Below the pieces are notes generated by a model that had not been told where the DNA came from, did not search any database, and worked only from the letters and a program-made list of their open reading frames with translations. From Agarivorans aestuarii (GTDB lineage Bacteria > Pseudomonadota > Gammaproteobacteria > Enterobacterales > Celerinatantimonadaceae), in NCBI RefSeq assembly GCF_019670125.1, contig NZ_AP023033.1:3213001-3277000 (forward strand): a stretch of DNA of 64,000 nt. The letters run 5' to 3'. How positions within the stretch are numbered: the first letter of the stretch is position 1; each line of letters begins with the position of its first letter. A program made the translations under genes and the position numbers. Shown here piece after piece: positions 17,352 through 25,910 of this stretch.

Positions 17352-17458
17352 ACTGTTTTCCTATGTTTGAGTCGTAATTCATTGAATGCGTTCTGTTTAA
17401 GCAATTTTTAGGCTAGCTCGGCGTTTACATCGCTAAACGCCGAGCTATTTGCGCTAAC

Positions 17459-18070
17459 TTAAACGGCTTCTTTTAAGGGTGTTTTTTGCATTGCAACAAA
17501 TCCATCAAGCGCTTCTACATTCGCTAACCAGCGCAAAATATTTGGGTAAGCATCTAACTCAACCTTGCCTTCTGGTGCATGAGCGATGTAGGAGTAACAG
17601 GCTACGTCGGCAATGCTAGCTCGCTCCCCTACCATCCAATCTTTACCTTCAAGCAAACCATCAATAATCGACAGCATTTGATGGCTGGCTTCAATGACTG
17701 CCTCTTGATCAAACTTGGCGCCAAATACCGTAATTAAACGAGCGCGAGCTGGCCCTTCGGCGAGGTTGCGTGCAGCTAGCGCCAACCATTGTTGAATTTG
17801 CGCTTGTTGTTCGCTGTTTTTCGGGTTCCAGCTCGGCGCATAGGTGTTGGCAAGGTGAATGATAATGGCGATGGAATCTCGAATCACCAGGCCATCGTCG
17901 TCAAGTACCGGTACTTGAGTAAAAGGGTTAATCGAGCGAAAAGCGTCTTGTTTGTGCTCTCCTTGCGCTAAGTTAACTGGAATTTTTTGATACTGCAGTT
18001 TTAGCAAAGCCAGCATCAATCTCACTCGATGGGCGTGACCAGACAATTCGAAATCGTAAAGCTTTAACAT
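17459..18070 (-). CDS. Glutathione S-transferase family protein
   Basis: The 203-residue protein has an N-terminal thioredoxin-like half (MLKLYDFELSGHAHRVRLML, then NPFTQVPVLDDDGLVIRDS with the cis-Pro and the glutathione-binding DS). The helical C-terminal half has WMVGERASIADVACYSYI, the N-capping Asp motif of GSTs. Substrate cannot be read from sequence. It is the first gene of a probable three-gene unit facing a TetR gene, with a palindromic operator in the gap. Confidence 0.88.
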   Translation of the reverse strand: MLKLYDFELSGHAHRVRLMLALLKLQYQKIPVNLAQGEHKQDAFRSINPFTQVPVLDDDGLVIRDSIAIIIHLANTYAPSWNPKNSEQQAQIQQWLALAARNLAEGPARARLITVFGAKFDQEAVIEASHQMLSIIDGLLEGKDWMVGERASIADVACYSYIAHAPEGKVELDAYPNILRWLANVEALDGFVAMQKTPLKEAV

Positions 18071-18168
18071 AACCTTATCCTTAGTTGATTAAACATTCTT
18101 GGCTGACAAACCTGATGACTTCGCCTTAGCAAAGTAAACAAGTCTGTCTACTTGCCATTTAAATTAGG

Positions 18169-18182
18169 AGACAGATCTGTCT
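18169..18182. promoter_or_regulatory. Perfect 14-bp palindrome, candidate TetR operator
   Basis: AGACAGATCTGTCT is a perfect palindrome in the divergent gap between the GST and TetR genes. A related AGTCTGTCTA lies at 18141-18150, and AACAG-T-CTGTT lies near 18235-18245. Repeated CTGT/ACAG boxes between a TetR gene and its neighbour suggest auto- and cross-regulation. Confidence 0.6.
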
Positions 18183-18344
18183 ATGTCAATAAAAATATCA
18201 CCCAAAGAGCAGCGACAAATTTGAATGGTAAGCTAACAGTCTGTTTTAATTAGAGAATTAAAATTTGAAAAATTTTTGAACCAGAGAGTTTGCCGAATCA
18301 GGAGACAGAGCGGTATACTTAACACGAAGCAATCAGGAAACATT

Positions 18345-18929
18345 ATGGCCAGTACTAAACGCGATTTACTTATCGACACCGCCCAAGGGCTGTTTTACCA
18401 ACACGGTTTTAGAGCTACGGGTATTGATACCATTTTGGCTGAATCAGGTGTGGCAAAAAAAACCTTGTATAACCATTTTAAGTCGAAAGAAGATCTTATC
18501 GTTGCTTGCTTGTATCGGCGTGATCAGCAGCTATTGGAGCTATTAGAAAACAGCATTGAACAGCTTGCTCCCCAGCAACAGTGCCAGCCACAGTTTGCCC
18601 GCATCATGGCCTTTTTTGATGCCCTTGATAGTTGGATTAACTCAGATAACTTTTTTGGCTGCATGTTTATTAATGCCTCTGCCGAATACCACCAAGCGGA
18701 TAATCCGGTACATATTGCCTGCACCGAACACAAAAATTTGGTGATTAAACTTATCGAAAAGCAGTTATGTGAGTTAGCACTTACCCAACCTTTAGAGACT
18801 GCCAAACAGCTCGCTATTTTAGCCGACGGCGCGATAGTAGGCGCTCACACCACTAACGATTCGGCATCAGCAAAACACGCGAAAGCAGTGGCTGAAGTAC
18901 TGTTAAACAGCTATGCCGAAGCGGCTTAA
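18345..18929 (+). CDS. TetR family transcriptional regulator
   Basis: 194 residues. The N-terminal helix-turn-helix is clear: TAQGLFYQHGFRATGIDTIL, then ESGVAKKTLYNHFKSKEDL. The C-terminal ligand domain follows the YcdC/AcrR-like pattern with FGCMFINASAEY and HIACTEHKNLV. The start at 18345 has GGAA 5 bases before it; the frame extends to 18276 but through sequence with no ribosome site. It is divergent from the GST group and probably represses it and itself through the palindromes in between. Confidence 0.87.
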   Translation: MASTKRDLLIDTAQGLFYQHGFRATGIDTILAESGVAKKTLYNHFKSKEDLIVACLYRRDQQLLELLENSIEQLAPQQQCQPQFARIMAFFDALDSWINSDNFFGCMFINASAEYHQADNPVHIACTEHKNLVIKLIEKQLCELALTQPLETAKQLAILADGAIVGAHTTNDSASAKHAKAVAEVLLNSYAEAA

Positions 18930-19008
18930 CAGTTGCGGTAAAGAGTTATGCCAGTAATTACTAAATTTGATATATTGCCATTTTTCATGGTGACCACAGT
19001 GGTAAATA

Positions 19009-19962
19009 ATGCCTACATTTCAAGCTAGTAAACTCCCTCTTCCCCGCAGTGACGACGAATTTGAAGACTTGGTTACAGCTGTTTATAACAGTTCACAGAC
19101 AGCTGTTTTTCCAACATTTCAGCGTAATGGGCGTAATGGGCAGAGGCAAGATGGGGTGGATATTTATTGTACTGAAACTAAAACGGCAATACAGTGCAAA
19201 TTATTAAGCAGTATTATCACTCAGCAAATTATTGATGCTGAACTAATCAAGTTTAAGGATGGTCGTTTTTGGCCTGAAGATGACCAGAAAAAGTATCGTC
19301 ATTATGTGTTTGCAGTAGGCCACGATAGAGACACACATATACAAACCTATATTGAATCTATATCTAGCCTAGAGCTATCTATCAGCATTGTTTTTTGGCC
19401 AGAAATTCAAAATAAGATCACTCAAAATAAACCCTTACTTAGTCAATTTTACCCTGAGCTCTCATGTTTGAACCAAACCGCTCAAACCCAGCTATCGGCC
19501 AATGATGAACAATGTATAAGCCAACTAATTGATGCTTTAAGTGCCAACCGAAATAACTCTGAACAAGCAAGCTTATTTATTACCGAAAATGCTTATATCA
19601 CTAAGCAGTTTAGCTATGCATTTATCGACAGTATCTCTCAAATTATTTGCCAGCCGCTATCTTTCCAAGATTCAAATTTAGAGAACTTAAAACGCAACTT
19701 ATTCCAACAGCTTTCGTCATTTTTACGCATATTTGGCCAATGCTACTCACGCAATAAGTTATCAAACTATTCTCGTATTCAGCCGATTAACCCTCAAGAT
19801 TTTGAGATAATAGCACGAGCCACTGAAGAGTTATTAGTTGCGGTCGAACCCGCCAGGCTAAGCTTCAATGCTCTGTTGGTTAACACTGCATGGCAAGGCT
19901 CTGCCAGTAGCCAAAATATCTGTCGATACTATGGCTTAGACTACACAAGGGCTTTATGTTGA
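19009..19962 (+). CDS. Predicted PD-(D/E)XK (Mrr-like) nuclease, stand-alone
   Basis: The 317-residue protein has an N-terminal domain resembling restriction endonuclease-like folds: DDEFEDLVTAVYNS, then RQDGVDIYC with Asp48/Asp51, then TAIQCKL, where Gln62-x-Lys64 stands for the E/QxK of the active site. The rest is mainly helical and not recognised. No methyltransferase or specificity subunit is nearby, so this is not a classical restriction system. A single-gene defence nuclease or a DNA-repair nuclease is possible. The ribosome site is poor. AT content is somewhat higher than in the neighbours by eye. Confidence 0.6.
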   Translation: MPTFQASKLPLPRSDDEFEDLVTAVYNSSQTAVFPTFQRNGRNGQRQDGVDIYCTETKTAIQCKLLSSIITQQIIDAELIKFKDGRFWPEDDQKKYRHYVFAVGHDRDTHIQTYIESISSLELSISIVFWPEIQNKITQNKPLLSQFYPELSCLNQTAQTQLSANDEQCISQLIDALSANRNNSEQASLFITENAYITKQFSYAFIDSISQIICQPLSFQDSNLENLKRNLFQQLSSFLRIFGQCYSRNKLSNYSRIQPINPQDFEIIARATEELLVAVEPARLSFNALLVNTAWQGSASSQNICRYYGLDYTRALC

Positions 19963-19971
19963 AAAGCTGAT

Positions 19972-21138
19972 TTAAGGCACCGCCAATGGGCTAAGCTTGT
20001 AGATATTGCCGCTATCACCACTAAAATAGATGTTTCCTTGGCTATCGCTAAGTAGTGCGCGCACCCGTTCATTCAAGTCTTCAAGTAAACGTTCTTCGCC
20101 AACTGGCATGCCGTTTTCATCCATAATGATGCGGTTAATATGCTGTAGTTTTAATGCACCACTTAGTAAGTCACCTTGCCAAACCGGAAAAGCAGCGCCG
20201 GAGTAAAGCATTAATGAACCAGGCGCAATAGAAGGAACGTACACTTTTAAAGGTGAGTTTATGCCTTCTTTTATTTCTGATTCGCCTACCTTTAACGGCC
20301 CCCAATATTCCTTACCATGAGAGGTGATCGGCCAACCATAGTTAGCGCCTGCTTCAATTAGATTTAGCTCATCACCACCACGCGGGCCATGCTCTATAGC
20401 CCATAGGCGCTGGTGTTTTGTATCATAAGCGAGACCTTGAGGATTACGGTGACCGTAACTATATATAGCGTCGGCTACTTTATTATTAGCTACAAAAGGG
20501 TTGTTGATTGGTAGGCTACCATCAAGATTTAGTCGAATGATGCTGGCCGCATGGTTAGCGGTATTCTGGCCATTGTCACGCTCTCCCCTATCACCAACAG
20601 AGAAATACAAATAAGAGTCATCGAACGCAATTCGACTGCCGTAATGACGATTAGTTGAGCCTGCAGAGTCGGTAACGAGTAAATCTTGCCAGTTACTCAT
20701 CATCACTTGGCCGAATTCATTTTGCTTAATTTGCGCTTTAGCTAGGGTTGTTACGCCGCTGCCATTGAGTGGCTTGCTATAGGTAAAATAGAAGCTTCCA
20801 TCGGGTCCACGTACAACATCTAACAATCCACCTTGACCCTGCGCCCAAATTGCCGGTAAACCTGCAATGCTCTTCCAGGCTTTCTTCCCTTGTTTAGCTT
20901 GAGTAAGGTTAACACTTACTAACTCACCATGGCGCAAAGTAACAACCAATGTATCGGCACTAAGCCAAGCCATGCCCCAAGGCACACCAGGCAGTTGAGT
21001 GAGAGCCTCTACGTGTAAGTTGTAATCTTGGCTGGAGTGTTGAGTCGGCTTAGCATTAAGCTCACGAGTAAAAAGCATTGCTGCAAGTACACCACCCAAA
21101 AGCCATAAAAAACTTATACGATTACTTAGCTTGCTCAT
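19972..21138 (-). CDS. PQQ-dependent sugar dehydrogenase (YliI-type)
   Basis: A periplasmic six-bladed beta-propeller enzyme that oxidises aldoses with PQQ. The 388-residue product starts with a signal sequence (ISFLWLLGGVLAAMLFTREL...NA) and has GMAWLSADTLVVTLRHGEL, NRHYGSRIAFDD, YGHRNPQGLAYD, EHGPRGGDELN, and YGWPITSHGKEY, the marks of the soluble glucose/sorbosone dehydrogenase family. I use the ATG at 21138, which has AGGGA in front; a TTG at 21162 is possible. No PQQ synthesis genes are in the window. It ends 9 bases from the convergent nuclease gene. Confidence 0.87.
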   Translation of the reverse strand: MSKLSNRISFLWLLGGVLAAMLFTRELNAKPTQHSSQDYNLHVEALTQLPGVPWGMAWLSADTLVVTLRHGELVSVNLTQAKQGKKAWKSIAGLPAIWAQGQGGLLDVVRGPDGSFYFTYSKPLNGSGVTTLAKAQIKQNEFGQVMMSNWQDLLVTDSAGSTNRHYGSRIAFDDSYLYFSVGDRGERDNGQNTANHAASIIRLNLDGSLPINNPFVANNKVADAIYSYGHRNPQGLAYDTKHQRLWAIEHGPRGGDELNLIEAGANYGWPITSHGKEYWGPLKVGESEIKEGINSPLKVYVPSIAPGSLMLYSGAAFPVWQGDLLSGALKLQHINRIIMDENGMPVGEERLLEDLNERVRALLSDSQGNIYFSGDSGNIYKLSPLAVP

Positions 21139-21243
21139 TAGTTTATCCCTACGCCGAACCAATTGGACAAGCTAACTATAAGCAAATTTAGAGGTTTTCT
21201 ACAGTTTAATATCTGCTCATTTAAGTTAGATAAGTCAAACAAA

Positions 21244-21265
21244 AAAGCCGACTAAGGTCGGCTTT
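21244..21265 (-). terminator. Rho-independent terminator of the isomerase gene
   Basis: AAAGCCGAC and GTCGGCTTT form a 9-bp stem with a 4-base loop; on the minus strand it continues into TTT, 30 bases after the isomerase stop. Confidence 0.85.
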
Positions 21266-21294
21266 CAAGGCTGCAATTTTACCTATTTACGCGT

Positions 21295-22782
21295 TTACAA
21301 AAACACACTTGGGATTTCGTTTGGATAACGCTCTTGAGCAGGCTGGTTGTAGTCAATGTCAGACACACCCAGTAAGTTAAGCACTTGGTACAGCGTTTTA
21401 GCTACATGGCCAAAAGCAATACCGGCGTGGTGCGGATAGCGTTTCTCAACCAATACATGGCGGTAGAAACGTTGCATCTCAGGAATGCCAAAGGCGGCAA
21501 TTGCACCAAACGATTGTGGGTCGACATCTAAGATATCACCTTGAGCCACATAAGCGCGAAGCTTGGTGTCGGCAGTTGACTGCAAGCGGAATAAGGTTAC
21601 TTCACCCGGTTTAATTTGACCTTCTAGGGTACCGCGAGTGATATCCGGCTCTTTGCCTGGCTCCATCAAGCTATGCATAATTTTTTGGAAACGAAGTTGC
21701 GAATTTTTCATGCAGCTTGGCGCAGTATTACCACAGTGGAAGCCCATGAATAAATCTTTCGCCGTATAGTTACCCATTACCGCTGCGTTAGCCTCAACCA
21801 TGTCTTGTGGCACAGTGTTGTTAATGTCTAACAAAGTGGCTGGGTGATTAGTGGCACAGGTGATCATGTACTCAGACAGTGCTCCGTAAATATCCACTTC
21901 ACATGCAACCGGAATACCGCGCTGCGCTAAACGTGCATTTACGTAACATGGTACAAAACCAAAGAACTTCTCAAACGACGGCCAGCACTTATTGGCAAAC
22001 ACACCAAAGGTAGACGCCCCCATATTAGCCGCATGAAAATCTAACAAGGCCGCTTCATACTGAGCAAGCTTAGGTAACAAATCTGGGTATGGGTTGTTAT
22101 CACCAAGTTCTGCTTCCATCTCGGCAACAATTTTAGGAATGTCAGCGTGGCCTTCGGCAGCTTGATAGATATCCAGTAAATCAAGCTCACTGTTTTCCAT
22201 GATCTCTACGCCAAGATCAAACAAGGCTTTTATAGGCGCATTACAAGCTACAAAATCTTGTGGGCGCGGGCCAAACGAGAAAATCTTAAGCCCTTGCAAA
22301 CCCAAAATTGTGCGAGAAACCGGAACAAAATCGCCAATCATGTTGGCTACTTCACTTGGCGTGCCAACTGGGTATTCTGGAATATGCACAGCTAAGTTGC
22401 GCAAACCAGCACTGTAAGAAGCATTTAATACGCCGCAGTATGCATCGCCGCGCGCATCTTTAAGCCCCGCAGTGGCTTCTTCGGCGGCAGCTACAAACAT
22501 AGTTGGGCCAGCGAATCGCTGCGCCATAATGCTTAGTGGGCCTTCTGGGCCAAAGTTGCCTAAATAAATAACCAGTGAATTAATGCCTGCTTGCTCGGCT
22601 TCAGCTAAGGCTTTCACTACGTCGTTTTCATTTTCGATAATGGTTTGTAGCTCAACTACTTCAATGTCTTTTTCAGTGCACGCTGCAGCCACTGCTTTGC
22701 GGCGCTGCTCAGACAATGAAAGTGGGAAACAATCGCGGCTAACCGCAACAATACCTAATTTTACTTGTGGGATATTTATCAT
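21295..22782 (-). CDS. L-fucose/L-arabinose isomerase family protein
   Basis: The protein (495 residues from the chosen start) matches the FucI/AraA fold class. It has an N-terminal Rossmann-like domain (KLGIVAVSRDCFPLSLSEQR), a middle with LKIFSFGPRPQDF, the metal-ligand region with CEVDIYGALSEYM (Glu) and LLDINNTVP (Asp), and a C-terminal HHAGIAFGH (His). This suggests a Mn2+-dependent aldose-ketose isomerase. No kinase, aldolase or transporter is next to it, so the substrate is open. GGAG precedes the ATG at 22782; a start 4 codons earlier has no site. Two palindromes lie in the promoter region. Confidence 0.8.
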   Translation of the reverse strand: MINIPQVKLGIVAVSRDCFPLSLSEQRRKAVAAACTEKDIEVVELQTIIENENDVVKALAEAEQAGINSLVIYLGNFGPEGPLSIMAQRFAGPTMFVAAAEEATAGLKDARGDAYCGVLNASYSAGLRNLAVHIPEYPVGTPSEVANMIGDFVPVSRTILGLQGLKIFSFGPRPQDFVACNAPIKALFDLGVEIMENSELDLLDIYQAAEGHADIPKIVAEMEAELGDNNPYPDLLPKLAQYEAALLDFHAANMGASTFGVFANKCWPSFEKFFGFVPCYVNARLAQRGIPVACEVDIYGALSEYMITCATNHPATLLDINNTVPQDMVEANAAVMGNYTAKDLFMGFHCGNTAPSCMKNSQLRFQKIMHSLMEPGKEPDITRGTLEGQIKPGEVTLFRLQSTADTKLRAYVAQGDILDVDPQSFGAIAAFGIPEMQRFYRHVLVEKRYPHHAGIAFGHVAKTLYQVLNLLGVSDIDYNQPAQERYPNEIPSVFL

Positions 22783-22874
22783 CACTCGCTCCACGGGTGT
22801 TTGGTCTTTGACCTTGGTTTTAGCTTTTGTTTTATAGTTGCCCTAGTGTGAATGAGAGCGGTGCAGTAGATGAA

Positions 22875-22908
22875 TTGATACGGATCAACAAAGGTTTCGC
22901 TTGCGAAA
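22875..22908. promoter_or_regulatory. Two adjacent palindromes upstream of the isomerase gene
   Basis: TTGAT-ACGG-ATCAA (22875-22888) and TTTCGC-TT-GCGAAA (22895-22908) are perfect inverted repeats six bases apart. They lie in the 345-base gap between the isomerase gene and the divergent acetyltransferase gene. The shapes are those of repressor operators, the second being LacI/GalR-like. No regulator gene is adjacent. I see no gene in the rest of this gap. Confidence 0.5.
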
Positions 22909-23127
22909 TAACGAAATACTCATATTAAAAAGCGTTAGTGAGGAAAGTGGTTTACGACATACCAGCAACAAATTTGTTAAGGCCAATTACGACGCCTAGC
23001 CACCTAAAAAATAAGCCTAGCCCAAAGACGATACTTATCTCTAATAGCAGTTTATTTGCTAATATTGGCGGGTAAAAAGTACGGTTATTTTAGCCGTCCA
23101 AATTGATTCAAGTACTCTGAGAAAATA

Positions 23128-23559
23128 ATGATTGTAGAAAATGTGCGTGCTGAAGATTACCCAGAAATGCTTAGTCTTTGGGAAGACTCAGTGAGAGTAA
23201 CTCACGACTTTATTACAGAAGATGATATTGAGTTCTTTAAACCTATCATCCTTGAGCAGGCCTTTCCTGCTGTAGCCCTGCGCTGCGTTAAAGATGCCAA
23301 CGGTGCTATTATTGGCTTTATTGGCGCTAACGATGAAAAAATAGAAATGCTGTTTATTGCCAACTCTGCACGTGAGCAAGGCATTGGTAAGCTGTTGCTG
23401 CAATATGCTATCGACACCTTAAACTGCACTAAAGTAGATGTGAATGAACAAAATCCAGCTGCGGTAGGTTTCTATCAACACATGGGACTTAAGCTTGTAT
23501 CTCGCTCTCCGCTTGATGACATGGGAAAGCCTTTCCCCATTTTGCACTTAAGCCTTTAA
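23128..23559 (+). CDS. GNAT family N-acetyltransferase
   Basis: A 143-residue single-domain GNAT. It shows the order MIVENVRAEDYPEMLSLWEDS, then IIGFIGANDEKIEMLFI, the acetyl-CoA pyrophosphate loop AREQGIGKLLLQYAI, and the C-terminal NEQNPAAVGFYQHMGL, all typical of YjaB/ElaA-like enzymes. The acceptor is unknown. It stands alone and ends at a strong terminator. Confidence 0.88.
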   Translation: MIVENVRAEDYPEMLSLWEDSVRVTHDFITEDDIEFFKPIILEQAFPAVALRCVKDANGAIIGFIGANDEKIEMLFIANSAREQGIGKLLLQYAIDTLNCTKVDVNEQNPAAVGFYQHMGLKLVSRSPLDDMGKPFPILHLSL

Positions 23560-23597
23560 CTCATTAACTCAAAAGCTCGTAACGCTCTGCAGATCCG

Positions 23598-23632
23598 AAA
23601 AGCCCCGCAGCAACTTTACTGCGGGGCTTTTT
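23598..23632. terminator. Rho-independent terminator, probably bidirectional
   Basis: AAAAGCCCCGCAG and CTGCGGGGCTTTT form a 13-bp stem with an 8-base loop, with T on the plus side and T on the minus side. It separates the acetyltransferase gene from the convergent alcohol dehydrogenase-like gene. Confidence 0.9.
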
Positions 23633-23682
23633 GATTAAGCACTTTGCTTAATAGACAAACAAGATGTGTAGCGCGTAGCTAG

Positions 23683-24726
23683 CTACATCGTTAGCACAAT
23701 TTTACCTAAGAATTTTTTCTCTAAGAAGGTGGTTTGCGCAGCCACTATCTCTTTTAATGGATAGGTATGCGCAACGAGCGGCGCGATATCTTCCCGCTCA
23801 ATGTGAGCAATTAAGTTACCAAAAACCTCCGGCTCTATCACCGTACAACCAAAAAAACTTAAGTCTTTTAAGTACAAAGTGCGAACGTCTAATTCCACCA
23901 TGGCTCCGCCAATCGCACCCGATACTGCATAGCGGCCTTTTGGCCTTAGAACCTCAAGCAACTGAGGGAACAAACTACCGGCAACTAGGTCAATGACTAC
24001 GTCGACACTGTTCGCGGACATCACATCGCTAAGCTTGTCGCTGCGCAGTACCACTTCATCAACGCCAAGTTCTTTAATCATTTGCTGCTTGTTTGGGCTA
24101 GTGAGCGCAAGCACATACGCACCACGTGCTTTAGCCAATTGAATGGCCGCCGAACCAACACCGCCGGAAGCACCAGTAATTAATACCTTGTCACCCTGTT
24201 TTACCTTAGCGCGGGTCAGTAAGTTTTCTGCGGTAGAGTAAGAGCAAGGAAACGACGCCAGCTCTGCATCACTATATTTGCTGGTTATTTTGTAAGCATG
24301 GTTAGCCGCCACTTTAGTGTATTCGGCAAAGCCGCCATCACACTCCGAGCCAAAGTACCAAGCTTGCTCTAGCGCTTTGCCATTCGCTTCCGTTAAACAA
24401 GGCTCAATAAGCACCCGCTCTCCTACTCTACTTGCATCAACCTGCTCGCCTACCGCCACAATGTAGCCACACACATCGGCACCTTGAATACGCGGAAACT
24501 GCAAAGCCTCACTCGACCAAGAGGCGTCATCGGCCTTGTCACTTTTCGAATACCAACCAATGCGGGTATTAATGTCGGTATTGTTTACCCCGGCGGCCGC
24601 TACTTTAATTAATACATCACGCGCGCCAATAATCGGCATTGCTACATCGCTGCGATAGCTCAGTTTATCGGTATCTCCGTGACCGGTCATATGCACCGCA
24701 CACATTACATTTGGAAGAGTTGTCAT
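23683..24726 (-). CDS. Zinc-type alcohol dehydrogenase / quinone oxidoreductase-like protein
   Basis: A 347-residue MDR-superfamily oxidoreductase. The GroES-like half has DVLIKVAAAGVNNTDINTR and FPRIQGADVCGYIVAVGEQV. The Rossmann half has VLITGASGGVGSAAIQLAKA, the NADPH-binding GxxGGVG loop, followed by VDVVIDLVAGSLFPQLLEVL. The structural-zinc Cys cluster of true alcohol dehydrogenases is absent, so a quinone oxidoreductase-like enzyme is more likely. Its ATG shares a base with the TetR stop (TAATG), so the regulator and enzyme form an autoregulated pair. Confidence 0.85.
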   Translation of the reverse strand: MTTLPNVMCAVHMTGHGDTDKLSYRSDVAMPIIGARDVLIKVAAAGVNNTDINTRIGWYSKSDKADDASWSSEALQFPRIQGADVCGYIVAVGEQVDASRVGERVLIEPCLTEANGKALEQAWYFGSECDGGFAEYTKVAANHAYKITSKYSDAELASFPCSYSTAENLLTRAKVKQGDKVLITGASGGVGSAAIQLAKARGAYVLALTSPNKQQMIKELGVDEVVLRSDKLSDVMSANSVDVVIDLVAGSLFPQLLEVLRPKGRYAVSGAIGGAMVELDVRTLYLKDLSFFGCTVIEPEVFGNLIAHIEREDIAPLVAHTYPLKEIVAAQTTFLEKKFLGKIVLTM

Positions 24727-25253
24727 TACGAATTACCTAAAAGTTGTTCTAAAGTGAGTTGAGCAGCTTCAAAGCTGGGAGCACCAATTACCGGCCAAGC
24801 AGCGCTTACTCCCTCGTGCAGCAAAAAGATTTGCATGGCTAGTGCTTTATCGCCACAGCACGTTTCAAACAGGGCTAACAAATCTTGCTTATGTTGCTTT
24901 ACTGCCTCGCTAATTAAGGTGTTATCTGGATACGCTGCCAAAGCACTCATCGACATGCACCCACTGGGTGCTTGAGATTGCATCCACTGTTCTAGTTGCC
25001 TAAATATTGCCAACAGATTGTCTTTTCGCGAGTTTGTTTGCTCAGCTGAAAGCAGCTCAATATAACGAGCATGTCTATGCTGCAAAGCGCCAATTACCAT
25101 CGATTCTTTAGAAGGGTAATAACGGTATAAGGTTCGCAAGCTTACCCCAGAGGCTTTTTGCAATTTAGCAACACTAGGCTCGGTAAACCCATAGTCACTA
25201 AATGCCCGCTCAAGTTGTTCAGCAATTTGTTGTTCAAGCATTGATGTTCTCAA
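24726..25253 (-). CDS. TetR family transcriptional regulator
   Basis: 175 residues with a TetR DNA-binding domain: LERAFSDYGFTEPSVAKLQ, then ASGVSLRTLYRYYPSKESMV. The ligand domain has SQAPSGCMSMSALAAYPDN. It is the first gene of a two-gene unit with the MDR oxidoreductase. A nearly perfect 18-bp inverted repeat lies directly upstream of the start, strongly suggesting autoregulation. The inducer is unknown, possibly an electrophile or quinone that the enzyme reduces. Confidence 0.9.
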   Translation of the reverse strand: MRTSMLEQQIAEQLERAFSDYGFTEPSVAKLQKASGVSLRTLYRYYPSKESMVIGALQHRHARYIELLSAEQTNSRKDNLLAIFRQLEQWMQSQAPSGCMSMSALAAYPDNTLISEAVKQHKQDLLALFETCCGDKALAMQIFLLHEGVSAAWPVIGAPSFEAAQLTLEQLLGNS

Positions 25254-25254
25254 G

Positions 25255-25296
25255 TAGAGTGTTCATTCTACCCGCAATGGTAGAATAAACACTCTA
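25255..25296. promoter_or_regulatory. Long inverted repeat, candidate TetR operator
   Basis: TAGAGTGTTCATTCTACC and GGTAGAATAAACACTCTA are inverted copies with a single mismatch in 18 and a 6-base spacer. They sit two bases upstream of the TetR start codon. Each arm also holds a shorter TAGAGTGTT / ATTCTACC pattern, so two dimers might bind. Confidence 0.75.
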
Positions 25297-25543
25297 CCCA
25301 GGTCAACTGATCGTTCGCAAAGCAATGGCAAAAGAGCAATTAAAACGTAAGACTCTCAGCTCTAAGCATTAAAAAATCACATAAAAACAAGCAATTGCGA
25401 AGAAACACGGAAGTGAAGTAAAGCACTGAAAGAGCTTAAAAAACGAGCTACGGCTTAGGGTTTGATCTTAAGAAGGTAAATGCTAGTTAAGTAGGAAATG
25501 TAAGCCACAGTGCTAGTTGCGCTGTGGCTTGAGGCAAAAAGGC

Positions 25544-25792
25544 TTATTTATAAAATGCTTCCACTTCGCCTTTAAGTTTAATGAGCATTGGCTGGCCAAA
25601 ACGGTCTTTAGCTTTAGGTGAAGGGATTTTTACCCAACCTTGGCTAATGCAGTATTCTTCAACGTCGGTGCGCTCTTTGCCATTAAGTTTAATGCCAATA
25701 TCGTGCTCAAAACACTCTGCAACATGGAAAGGGCTGCGAGGGTTGCCCGCAAGATGATCTGGCAAAGCAGGTTTAGCGTTATTTTCGCTCAT
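25544..25792 (-). CDS. DUF3297 family protein
   Basis: An 82-residue soluble protein that fits DUF3297: PDHLAGNPRSPFHVAECFEH, DIGIKLNGKERTDVEEYCIS, then QGWVKIPSPKAKDRFGQP and LKGEVEAFYK. The function of the family is not known. It is monocistronic, with about 290 bases of gap before the TetR gene and no gene visible in that gap. Confidence 0.85.
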   Translation of the reverse strand: MSENNAKPALPDHLAGNPRSPFHVAECFEHDIGIKLNGKERTDVEEYCISQGWVKIPSPKAKDRFGQPMLIKLKGEVEAFYK

Positions 25793-25910
25793 GTTAACTA
25801 CCTGAAATACGTAAAAAGTGCGTCATTGTAGACAATGCCAGCGCTAGACTCAATAAATGGAAACATCACGCTAAGCTCTCTTGCCAGTGCTAGCTACCAG
25901 ACTCTGACGC

